Shown here in pieces: positions 1 through 7,031 of a DNA stretch of 64,000 nucleotides. Below the pieces are notes generated by a model. It did not search any database. It had not been told where the DNA came from and saw nothing but the letters and a program-made list of their open reading frames with translations. Source of the stretch: Fictibacillus norfolkensis (GTDB lineage Bacteria; Bacillota; Bacilli; Bacillales; Fictibacillaceae); assembly GCF_014836645.1 (NCBI RefSeq), contig NZ_JACSQM010000001.1, positions 744,001 through 808,000 on the forward strand. The letters are read 5' to 3'. Position 1 is the first letter of the stretch; each line of letters opens with the position of its first letter. Made by a program: the position numbers and the translations under genes.

Positions 1-1340
1 ACCTAACGTTCCCATTACTGATAGCTGAATTGTATCACCACGATGTGCCGTTTGTTTATCTGCTGTAACCCTTAAATCTGTAGTTGTATTATTAATATCC
101 TCTGTAACGGTTATAACCAAGTAAGCTCTTAAACTTCCATTCTTTATTGTAATTGTTACTTTTCCATAAGTTGCGTTACTTGGAATGGTTATTTTTCCGT
201 TTTCATCAACTGTTGCTCTACTTGGCACCGAGCTGACATAACTTGTTCCAGTGGAAAATGCTGTAATGTCTTTTTCGTCCCCATTTCCCAAGATTCCTAT
301 AACAGCCAATTGATTTTGAGATCCACGAAATGCAGTAATATTATCTTCGTTTGTCTTAATTTCTGTTATTGTACTGCTCGTATCTTTTTCTACATTTATA
401 ATAAATGTTGTTCGCAACTCTCCATTTTTTACTGTAATAGTAACTGGTCCATAAGTTGCATTTAAAGGAATGAATAATTTTCCATTTTCATCTACCAAGG
501 CTCTGCTAGGTACTGAACTGAAATAAGTTGAACCTTCTGATGCATTACTTATATCTTTTCGAGTCTCATCTGTGTAAAGTCCACTAACTTTAAGGTATAT
601 TTCGTTACCTGGATGAAATGAAACTGATTCTGTTTCGACACTTATTTCTTTTAACTGAATTTCAGGTGCTTCCTTAACCGTAATTAAAACTGTTTTTCGC
701 AATGAGCCATTTTTAATTGTAATTACAACATCTCCATACGTTGCGGATGAAGGGACTTTAATTAATCCATTCTCATCTACAGTAGCTCTACTAGGAACTG
801 AACTGGTATATGTTGTTCCGGCTTCAGATAATGTTATATCCTTTTCAATGCCATCTGCATATAAACCACTAACATTAAGTTGTATTGCTTCCTCTCTAAA
901 TGCAGTAAAATATTCACCATTAACCTTGATTTGGTTCATTACTTTACTAGGGTTTTCTTTTATAGTAAGAACTATTGTAGATTTTACTAACCCATTTTTA
1001 ATAGTTATAATTGCTTCACCATATGTTGCTGTTTTTGGAATAGTTAAGTTCCCATTCTCATCAACAAAAGCACGACTTGGAACCGAACTAATATATACCG
1101 TACCAGATTCCCCTAACTTTATATCTTTGATTTCTCCATCACTAAAAGTTCCCTTCACTGAGAGAGAAAGTTGATCTTCTTTATATAAGATTTGGTTATT
1201 TGGTGTAACCTCTATCTCTTTTAAAACTGGACTGCTAACTGAAATTTTGCTTTTTGTTAAAATCCCATTATTTTTAGCGGAAATAATAACATCACCATTT
1301 TCTGCAGATAAAGGTATTGTTATTAAACCATTTTCTGATA
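1..1340 (-). repeat. Tandem 285-bp coding repeats (95-aa Ig-like units)
   Basis: The same core (tcatc-aac/tac followed by a degenerate Ala-Arg-Ser-Pro-Val-Ser-Ser codon block, read on the minus strand) recurs at 203, 488, 773 and 1058. That is an exact spacing of 285 bp, or 95 codons. A more diverged unit near 1334 is 276 bp away. Within a unit the codons have drifted while the protein stays similar, so the duplication is not recent. These are protein-domain repeats, not CRISPR. Confidence 0.85.
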
Positions 1341-3309
1341 CTAATGCTTTACTTTGATCCGAAGACTGATAGGTTGTACCTGTTACATTATTTGTTACGT
1401 CTTTAGATGAACCATCGGACATCGTTGCTCTTACTCGCAGTTGAATTGTTTCTCCTGCGGGAACAGATCCATATGTGGGTGACATGGCCAAACTTTTAAC
1501 TGTAGGTGGTCCAGTAATCATCACACTTACTTTCTCAATAAGTTCTTTGTACATAATTGTAATTGTAGCATTTGCAGGAGCTGCATTTGCGGCTACTAAA
1601 ACTAATCCATTCTCGTTTACACTTACAGACTGATTATCACTTGAATACTTTATCCCAGAAGATGTCGATGTAACTTCTGTTACACCATTCAATGAATTTG
1701 ATTCCACATATAATTGTTTAGAATTTCCCGGTGCTAAAGTTAAATTAAAAGGTTTTATTGTTAAAGTATCTTTTAAAATTGCACCTGGAATAGTTATCTT
1801 TATATTATCTTCAAGATTTCCATATTTAGCTTGAATATTTACAATTCCAGGTTTAGCTTCTTCTGAAACGATAAGAAGCCCATTATCATCTACATGAATT
1901 GCTTCTGGGTTAGTAGAAATATACTTTGTACCTGAAGAAGTAAGAGATACATCACTCGAAGTACCATCCGTCTTCTTTAAAATAGTTTTTAATTGAAATT
2001 CTCCTCCAGGTTGAATGGTTACATCATCTGGTGATATATCTAAACTCGAAGGTGTTGCAGGGTCAATAGTAATTACTCCTCGTACTGTAAAAGTATATTT
2101 ACTTAATTCATAATATCCCTCATTTGTTCCAGAGTTTTTCTCTCTTACATATCTCGAATTACCTTTATTGTCATATATGGTGAATGAAGTTAATTTCCAA
2201 GTACCAAGTTCATCATATTTATCTATTTTTACAGTACCCACAAACTTATTGTTTAGTGCTTTAGTAAAGTTTATAGAAAAAGATTTTCCACTAGGCTTAG
2301 AAAAGTTAGCATACACACTACTTATTCCTGATAAATTGTCCGTTATTTCTGCAGTATACTTTACTATTGCTTCAGTTTTTGAAATTTGTTCTACTTCTAT
2401 AGATAAATCTTTAAAGACAGGAGCAATTAAATCAGGAATCGTTCCAATTACTTCAAAAACACATGAGCTAAAATCTCTTTTTTCTAAATTGTTTGTACCG
2501 TAGAGTGTAGAATCATAGATAGTACTGCTATTGTATTCATTATCGTACATGTGCACATATCTTAACTTCCATTTTCCTAGTTCTTCATGTGTATCTATCG
2601 CTACTTTTCCTTCGAAACGTTGAGAAACTTGATTGAAATATAAGTATACATTTTGTGTTTTTCCACTCGGTTTAAGAAAACTAACAGAAACCGTTGACAC
2701 ACCAGATAAATCATCTGTTACATCAGCAACTATTGTTGCAGACTCATTAACTTTGACAACAGAAGTATTGGTTATTTTAATTTCTTTCAGTACAGGAGCT
2801 TTTATGTCTTCTTTTGGGGGCTTAGGTGTCACACCAGTAACATGAATAGTATAATTGCTAAAATCGAATGTTTGATTGCTATTGTTAGTATTATGGATAT
2901 CATAGATAGTAGCTGAATTTTCTTTGTTGTCATATAGTGACATTGAATATAGTTTCCAATCACCTGAATCATCGTATTTTTCGAATTGAACTGTAGCTTC
3001 ATAATTTTTTGTATTTGAGTTTAAATAAAAACCAATTGACTTTGTGTTATTATTTGGAGAGCGATAGTATCCAATGACCGATTGAACTCCAGATAGATCA
3101 TCATTAACTTCTGCTATAAGTTTAACATCATTTTCTGGTGTTGCTTCATTACTTGAAATACTTAAGTTCTTTAAAATAGGTGCTGTTATATCTGGTGTTG
3201 GCCCTTCAATCTCTACTTCAGTGGCATAAGCTAAAATAGGAATTATCCAAATTAACATAGCGCACAAGATAGTTACTGTCTTTCGAAAGATGGAATTTGT
3301 TAACCTCAC
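1..3309 (-). CDS. Secreted multi-Ig-like surface protein (adhesin-like), 3' end beyond left edge
   Basis: An open frame of 1103 codons runs from a GTG at 3309 to the left edge with no stop. The GTG lies 7-8 nt after AAGGAGGG. Residues 1-27 form a signal peptide (basic start, hydrophobic stretch, cleavage near AYA-TE). Residues about 35-390 hold three related domains of about 110 aa, each with 'APxLK', 'DDLSGV', 'GxWKL' and 'YDN' signatures. From about residue 430 Big_2-like bacterial Ig domains follow; the last four visible ones have an exact 95-aa period and share 'SSVPSRA(T/L/F)VDENG' and 'TYGxVxITIKNG'. No catalytic motif is visible. Such proteins usually act as extracellular stalks or adhesins; that role is inferred. 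It lies downstream of hag on the same strand, behind the hag terminator, where B. subtilis has yvyC-fliD. The anchoring region, if any, is outside the window. Confidence 0.85.
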   Translation of the reverse strand, partial: MRLTNSIFRKTVTILCAMLIWIIPILAYATEVEIEGPTPDITAPILKNLSISSNEATPENDVKLIAEVNDDLSGVQSVIGYYRSPNNNTKSIGFYLNSNTKNYEATVQFEKYDDSGDWKLYSMSLYDNKENSATIYDIHNTNNSNQTFDFSNYTIHVTGVTPKPPKEDIKAPVLKEIKITNTSVVKVNESATIVADVTDDLSGVSTVSVSFLKPSGKTQNVYLYFNQVSQRFEGKVAIDTHEELGKWKLRYVHMYDNEYNSSTIYDSTLYGTNNLEKRDFSSCVFEVIGTIPDLIAPVFKDLSIEVEQISKTEAIVKYTAEITDNLSGISSVYANFSKPSGKSFSINFTKALNNKFVGTVKIDKYDELGTWKLTSFTIYDNKGNSRYVREKNSGTNEGYYELSKYTFTVRGVITIDPATPSSLDISPDDVTIQPGGEFQLKTILKKTDGTSSDVSLTSSGTKYISTNPEAIHVDDNGLLIVSEEAKPGIVNIQAKYGNLEDNIKITIPGAILKDTLTIKPFNLTLAPGNSKQLYVESNSLNGVTEVTSTSSGIKYSSDNQSVSVNENGLVLVAANAAPANATITIMYKELIEKVSVMITGPPTVKSLAMSPTYGSVPAGETIQLRVRATMSDGSSKDVTNNVTGTTYQSSDQSKALVSENGLITIPLSAENGDVIISAKNNGILTKSKISVSSPVLKEIEVTPNNQILYKEDQLSLSVKGTFSDGEIKDIKLGESGTVYISSVPSRAFVDENGNLTIPKTATYGEAIITIKNGLVKSTIVLTIKENPSKVMNQIKVNGEYFTAFREEAIQLNVSGLYADGIEKDITLSEAGTTYTSSVPSRATVDENGLIKVPSSATYGDVVITIKNGSLRKTVLITVKEAPEIQLKEISVETESVSFHPGNEIYLKVSGLYTDETRKDISNASEGSTYFSSVPSRALVDENGKLFIPLNATYGPVTITVKNGELRTTFIINVEKDTSSTITEIKTNEDNITAFRGSQNQLAVIGILGNGDEKDITAFSTGTSYVSSVPSRATVDENGKITIPSNATYGKVTITIKNGSLRAYLVITVTEDINNTTTDLRVTADKQTAHRGDTIQLSVMGTLG

Positions 3310-3418
3310 CTTTAACCCTCCTTGTTTTGTCTAAATAATAAAACATTGTTTTTAAATAATTCTAATTTACTATAAGAGTATCTACGGATATGCAATTATA
3401 CCTAGTTTATAAATTTTA

Positions 3419-3448
3419 AAAAGAGGTCCAACTAGATGGACCTCTTTT
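3419..3448 (-). terminator. Intrinsic terminator after hag
   Basis: A perfect 12-bp stem (AAAAGAGGTCCA / TGGACCTCTTTT) with a 6-nt loop lies just downstream of the flagellin stop codon. On the minus strand the stem ends in a run of T. It separates hag from the Ig-repeat gene. Confidence 0.9.
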
Positions 3449-3462
3449 AATCTTTATATTTA

Positions 3463-4650
3463 TTAACGAAGTAATTGAAGAACTCCTTGCGGTTGTTGGT
3501 TCGCTTGCGCCAACATAGCTTGAGCTGCTTGAGAAAGAATAGAATTTTTTGTTTGGTTCATCATTTCTTTCGCCATCGTGCGAACATTTACTTTCATAAA
3601 TGACCAGACTATATCTTCACCCTCTAGCATTCTAATAGGGGTCGGGCACTTCGGATTTACAATGCTGATGTACATTGTTTCACCTACGGATTTCATCATC
3701 ATAGCTTTTAGCCTTAGATGGTCTATCCTAGTCGTTGAACCTTCTCCACTTTTTCAAGATAGGAGCTTGGCTGCTGATTACCCAATCTTTTCTTTTTTCA
3801 AGCCATCACGCTTGTCGTTTCCAACTACGTTGTGGCAAGAAAAGCTCTAAGGGTTTTCCAGCAATTCACCCGATAATGATCACTAGCCGTTACCAGCTAG
3901 GACGACTGTACTTGTCACTGCTTAAGCAGCTAAAGCATAATCAACATCACGGATTCGAGATTCCGCAGCAGTTAGGTTTTCAGAAGAAGTACTTAAGTTA
4001 TTGATAGTGTGCTCAAGTCTATTTTGCTTAGCACCCAATTGAGAACGCTCATCTGATACTAATTTGATAGCTGCATCAATTGTATCAATTGCAGCAGTCG
4101 AAGTAGCAGCATCAGCACCCAAGTCAATAAGATCAACACCTAATGCAGTTGCTTGCATATCCGCGAATGTTACGTCAATAGTTTGATCTGTATTTGCTCC
4201 AATTTGGAATGTAAATACACCAGTTGTACCACCAGTTGTATCCAAAAGGTTTTGAGTATTGAATTGTGTTGTTGTGGCAATACGGTCAATTTCTTCAATT
4301 AGATCATCAACCTCTAATTGAATTTCTGCTCTGTCATCAGCAGTGTTTGTATCATTAGTTGATTGAACCGCTAATTCGCGCATACGCTGCAGGATATCAT
4401 GGGTTTCATTCAGTGCTCCTTCGCCGGTTTGAATCATTGAGATAGCATCTTGAGAGTTACGAGATGCTTGATCTAGCCCACGAATTTGCCCACGCATTTT
4501 TTCAGAGATAGCAAGACCTGCCGCATCATCTCCAGCACGGTTAATACGAAGACCTGAAGATAACTTTTCCATAGACTTCGATTGCCCGACAGTAGCACTA
4601 TTTAATTGACGGTAAGTATTAAGAGCTGCAATATTGTGATTAATTCTCAT
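3463..4650 (-). CDS. hag: Flagellin, split by a group I intron (exons 4650-3937 and 3573-3463)
   Basis: This is the filament subunit of the flagellum, exported by the flagellar type III system. Exon 1 (238 codons) starts MRINHNIAALNT and holds the N-terminal D0/D1 helices, a short central region and the start of the C-terminal helix, up to ESRIRDVDY. It would then read four more codons (ALAA) to a TAA at 3924-3922. The rest of the C-terminal D0 helix, AKEMMNQTKNSILSQAAQ to VLQLLR, lies 363 nt downstream in the same phase. Joining gives a 274-aa flagellin with canonical spacing (RDVD-x-AKEMM). An alternative junction 3 nt upstream on both sides (exons ending 3940 and starting 3576) gives DVD-M-AKEMM. 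Unspliced mRNA gives a 242-aa protein without the terminal helix needed for assembly. AAGGAGG (4659-4665) precedes the ATG. SigD promoter at 4772-4798. The split is seen directly; splicing is inferred from the intron fold. Confidence 0.93.
3574..3936 (-). ncRNA. Group I self-splicing intron (IA-like), 363 nt, no homing endonuclease
   Basis: Read on the minus strand, it has the conserved group I core. P3 TCGGGT (3873-3868) pairs GCCCGA (3647-3642). P4 TGCTG (3863-3859) pairs CAGCA (3776-3772). P5 ACCC (3854-3851) pairs GGGT (3783-3780). P6 CTCC (3765-3762) pairs GGAG (3747-3744). P7 GACTA (3733-3729), inside the R element GTTCAACGACTA, pairs TAGTC (3611-3607), inside the S element AAGATATAGTCT. 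P8 is CCCTA/TAGAGGG and a P9 hairpin is ATTTA/TAAAT (3601-3597/3590-3586). The Q-type element AATCAGCAGCC is at 3779-3769. About 80 nt between P7 and P3 fits P7.1/P7.2 of subgroup IA. Exon TGATTAT can pair intron GTGATCA (3883-3877) as P1, with the required U-G at the splice site. It ends in G. An in-frame TAA sits 13-15 nt inside. Boundaries are uncertain by 3 nt. Flagellin-gene group I introns are known from thermophilic Geobacillus/Bacillus. Confidence 0.93.
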
Positions 4651-4658
4651 TTCTTTTT

Positions 4659-4692
4659 CCTCCTTGAATGTGTTCCGCCCACGTCCTTGTGG
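4659..4692 (-). promoter_or_regulatory. Probable CsrA-binding sites in the hag leader
   Basis: The hag 5' leader (about 120 nt) contains CCACAAGGACGT at 4692-4681, close to the CsrA consensus (core ACARGGA), and a second GGA in the Shine-Dalgarno CAAGGAGGA (about 4666-4658). In B. subtilis CsrA binds two such sites and blocks hag translation, while FliW sequesters CsrA. csrA and fliW lie directly upstream here. The sites are seen; the binding is inferred. Confidence 0.6.
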
Positions 4693-4771
4693 TTGGTTGG
4701 ATGTGTTTTATTTCTTGGGAACTTACAGCCTTTTACGGCCGTTAAAAGTACTGCTTGTTCCTACATTCGTT

Positions 4772-4798
4772 ATATCGGAGTAATTACAAACATCTTTA
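4772..4798 (-). promoter_or_regulatory. SigD promoter of hag
   Basis: On the minus strand TAAA (4798-4795), a 15-nt spacer and TCCGATAT (4779-4772) match the sigma-28 (SigD) consensus TAAA-N15-GCCGATAT at all but one position. Confidence 0.9.
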
Positions 4799-4804
4799 AT
4801 AGTT

Positions 4805-5032
4805 TTACGTATTTTTTAACTTTTTTAATGCTTGAAAAGTGTTAAGCGAGGTGCTTGCTGCTTGGTTGTTCTCTTGTTGAATAGATAGAAAGACTTCTTT
4901 ACGATGGATCTCTATATGTTTAGGCGCAGAAATTCCTATCTTCACCTGATCACCATCTATGGATAACACAGTTAATTCAATATCTTCACTAATTTTAATA
5001 GCTTCTTGTAACTTCCGGGTTAATACAAGCAT
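4805..5032 (-). CDS. csrA: Carbon storage regulator CsrA, 75 aa
   Basis: Small dimeric RNA-binding protein that represses translation of target mRNAs by covering GGA motifs near the ribosome-binding site. The sequence starts [14 protein letters not shown], the invariant beta-1 strand. The core [21 protein letters not shown] carries the RNA-binding strand beta-5. The length is normal for Bacillus. It lies 3 nt downstream of fliW and upstream of hag, as in B. subtilis, where FliW binds CsrA until flagellin is produced. The likely target is the hag leader (see 4659-4692). Confidence 0.97.
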   Translation of the reverse strand: MLVLTRKLQEAIKISEDIELTVLSIDGDQVKIGISAPKHIEIHRKEVFLSIQQENNQAASTSLNTFQALKKLKNT

Positions 5033-5035
5033 TCC

Positions 5036-5479
5036 TTAACCCTCCTGTCCGACAAAGCTAGATTCTAATAATTCATGTCTTGTTCGGTATTTGTTATCTG
5101 TTAGTACAACTTGCTTTCCTAAGTTTTCCTTTACATTAATCACTACAGGCGCCTGAAGATTACCAGTCGATTTTTCTAATGGTTCTTGAATCGTTAAGAT
5201 GATCTGAACCAACACATCAGATTCTTCTTTGATTTTTAATTGTTTTTGTACTGATTCTACTAATTCAAAATCATAGTTCTTAAAGAATAAAAATGGATTT
5301 GTGGTAAAAAAGGCGAGTTCTTTAGTGGATACCGATTGCAGGGTTGAAAATGGAGTCCCTTCCATTGGCAGAAGAACAAATTGTTTTTCGTCTTCAAAAC
5401 CAGGTAAACCTTGTTCAAAATGTAAGATATCTTTATCAGATATCTCAATCGTTTCTTCAAATTTCGTATGAAGTATCAT
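5036..5479 (-). CDS. fliW: Flagellar assembly factor FliW, 147 aa
   Basis: FliW binds flagellin in the cytoplasm and, when free, binds CsrA allosterically, which coordinates flagellin synthesis with export. The family hallmarks LHFEQGLPGFEDEKQFVLLP and a late NPFLFF are present. Two in-frame ATGs are available. AAAGGA overlaps the first (5488) but stands 8 nt before the second (5479), so MILHTKFEET is preferred. It sits between yviE and csrA with almost no spacing, so the genes are probably translated from one mRNA. FliW should recognise the C-terminal region of flagellin, the part encoded beyond the intron. Unspliced flagellin might therefore escape FliW; this last point is inference. Confidence 0.95.
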   Translation of the reverse strand: MILHTKFEETIEISDKDILHFEQGLPGFEDEKQFVLLPMEGTPFSTLQSVSTKELAFFTTNPFLFFKNYDFELVESVQKQLKIKEESDVLVQIILTIQEPLEKSTGNLQAPVVINVKENLGKQVVLTDNKYRTRHELLESSFVGQEG

Positions 5480-5505
5480 CGCAATCATCCTTTACTTTTA
5501 TATTC

Positions 5506-6060
5506 TTATGTCGCCCAGTTGATTGTTAAAGAAGGCATTTCTTCCATACTAACGTTTACCTTACCAGGTGTGTACTGATGCTGAGGTCTATTAATCGTAA
5601 CATTAATCTCTGGTTTATTAGTCTGCCAATTTAGTTGAACTTTACTGGGTTGATAATTGATTTTCACACTGTTTGCTCTCGGAATAAAGCCGATGTTAAA
5701 CTCATACATCGGACTTTCACTATTCATTTTGGCATGTTCCGCTATTGGGTTGCCGCCGTTTTCTACCCTCATCAAGTCATCGCCTTCTTGAGACATCCGA
5801 GCCAGACCAGATAGCCAATCTTCATAACCTCTTTGTGCAAACTCTTCAATCCTGCGTGAAATGTGTTTTAAATCCATATCAGCCCAAGCTTCTGTTTGAT
5901 CAATTGTTAATTGACTTGGTGTACGATTCACTTCTAGTTCAGCTTGCGGCTGTTTAATTTGCAAATCAGCGGGTGCTTGTTGGATTTCTTGAACAGGAGA
6001 CTGTGTGTGTATTCCTATTCTAGCATTCGTTGATTCTAATCTAAGTTGAGGAACATTCAT
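5506..6060 (-). CDS. yviE: YviE-type DUF6470 protein, 184 aa
   Basis: Found in the flgL-fliW interval of motile Bacillaceae; the molecular role is not established. The N-terminal third is rich in Gln and Pro with repeating 'QxxL..xQ' units (AELEV, SQLTI). The middle (DMDLKHISRRIEEFAQRGYEDWLSG) looks helical. The C-terminal part (VKINYQPSKVQLNWQTNKPEINVTI) has alternating beta-strand character. GGAGGG is 8 nt before ATG 6060; a TTG 15 nt upstream lies inside the ribosome-binding site and is rejected as start. A hairpin lies between flgL and this gene, so it may have reduced or separate transcription. Confidence 0.8.
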   Translation of the reverse strand: MNVPQLRLESTNARIGIHTQSPVQEIQQAPADLQIKQPQAELEVNRTPSQLTIDQTEAWADMDLKHISRRIEEFAQRGYEDWLSGLARMSQEGDDLMRVENGGNPIAEHAKMNSESPMYEFNIGFIPRANSVKINYQPSKVQLNWQTNKPEINVTINRPQHQYTPGKVNVSMEEMPSLTINWAT

Positions 6061-6086
6061 TATAGATCCCTCCAAAAGGTTTTATT

Positions 6087-6117
6087 GCAAGAAAAGAGCT
6101 ATCACAAGGATAGCTCT
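6087..6117 (-). terminator. Hairpin terminator or attenuator between flgL and yviE
   Basis: AGAGCTATC (6095-6103) and GATAGCTCT (6109-6117) form a perfect 9-bp stem with a 5-nt loop. On the minus strand it is followed by TTTTCTTG. It lies 8 nt after the flgL stop and just before the yviE ribosome-binding site. The T-run is short, so partial read-through is likely. Confidence 0.65.
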
Positions 6118-6124
6118 CTTAGAT

Positions 6125-7021
6125 TTATCGTAAAAAGTCCATAAGTGTTGGTTGCATGATGCGAGATCCTACTCCCAATGCTGCACGGTGCAAACTTTCT
6201 TGCATCTTTAAATCTGTAATCACGCGCTCGATATCCGCATCTTCATTATCAGAAAGTATACGGTTAGCGATAACTTCTTGCTCGCCAACTCGTGCATCGA
6301 TTAGTTCTACACGATTGTATCTTGCCCCTAACTCAGCTCGTTCAGAAACTAAATTATTGATGTGAGAATCTAACTTATCTAGAAATCCACTAATTTCTTG
6401 TCCTGAAGTACCTTCAAGGGCTTTTTTCAGTTCATTAATATCCCCAAACAAACCACTTTCAGGTGTGCTAGATGTATGAGTAAATACATTCTTAGGATTG
6501 ATGTTAACTGCTACTTCAATACCTTGAGACAGTTCCAGTTTAACCTCATTCTCATTTATGGAAACGAAAGGTGTTTTGCTCAAATCAACTGGTTTATTCG
6601 TTGTATCATTCCCATTAAAAATGTACTTTCCAGCAACCTGTGTATTGGCGATAGAAACGAGATGTTCTTTTAGCTGTTCGATTTCTTTTCCAATCATACC
6701 TTTTTGTGACTCTTCATACGTTCCGTTACTTGCTTGAACGGTTAGCTCACGAATACGCTGCATCACACTTGTTGCTTTATCAAGAGCAGCATCTGAGTTC
6801 TCCATCCAGTTGTACGCTTCTGATAAGTTACGCTTGTATTGTTCAACCTCTGTTAAATTTGTTCGGTATGTCATTCCTTTCATCGCAACGACTGGATCAT
6901 CCGATGGACGGCTAATCTTTTTACCTGTTGTTAACTGTTCTTGTGTTTTGGCCATACTTTCATAGCTTTTACTGATATGGCGCAGCATGTTATTCGATAA
7001 CATCGATTGCGTTACGCGCAT
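6125..7021 (-). CDS. flgL: Flagellar hook-filament junction protein FlgL (HAP3), 298 aa
   Basis: FlgL joins the hook-associated protein FlgK to the filament. The N-terminal helix MRVTQSMLSNNMLRHISKS and the flagellin-like block ALDKATSVMQRIRELTVQASNGTY are diagnostic. The C-terminal helix ends IERVITDLKMQESLHRAALGVGSRIMQPTLMDFLR, as in Bacillus FlgL. The length is normal (B. subtilis about 298 aa). It starts 10 nt after the flgK stop in the operon flgM-flgN-flgK-flgL. Confidence 0.97.
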   Translation of the reverse strand: MRVTQSMLSNNMLRHISKSYESMAKTQEQLTTGKKISRPSDDPVVAMKGMTYRTNLTEVEQYKRNLSEAYNWMENSDAALDKATSVMQRIRELTVQASNGTYEESQKGMIGKEIEQLKEHLVSIANTQVAGKYIFNGNDTTNKPVDLSKTPFVSINENEVKLELSQGIEVAVNINPKNVFTHTSSTPESGLFGDINELKKALEGTSGQEISGFLDKLDSHINNLVSERAELGARYNRVELIDARVGEQEVIANRILSDNEDADIERVITDLKMQESLHRAALGVGSRIMQPTLMDFLR

Positions 7022-7031
7022 TTAGTTGCAC

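Noticed and set aside
200-1340. CRISPR array or DNA-level satellite
   Set aside because: The 285-bp period is a multiple of 3, lies in one open frame, has no conserved short repeat with unique spacers, and encodes Ig-like domains.
848-2845. Plus-strand ORFs of 70-111 aa opposite the Ig-repeat gene
   Set aside because: Shadows of the minus-strand reading frame, without ribosome-binding sites or recognisable families.
3463-3702. 79-aa minus-strand ORF ending in the flagellin C-terminus
   Set aside because: Its first half is translated intron RNA (P3/P7/P8 region); only the last 36 codons are real, as exon 2 of hag.
3578-4004. Plus-strand ORFs of about 90 aa over the intron
   Set aside because: Antisense to the intron and exon 1; no ribosome-binding site and no homing-endonuclease motif (LAGLIDADG, GIY-YIG, HNH).
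3463-4650. hag as a pseudogene disrupted by a random insertion or a frameshift
   Set aside because: Both exons are intact and in phase and the insert has the complete group I core, so an intron explains it better.
5260-5460. 66-aa minus-strand ORF inside fliW
   Set aside because: Another frame of fliW with no supporting signals.
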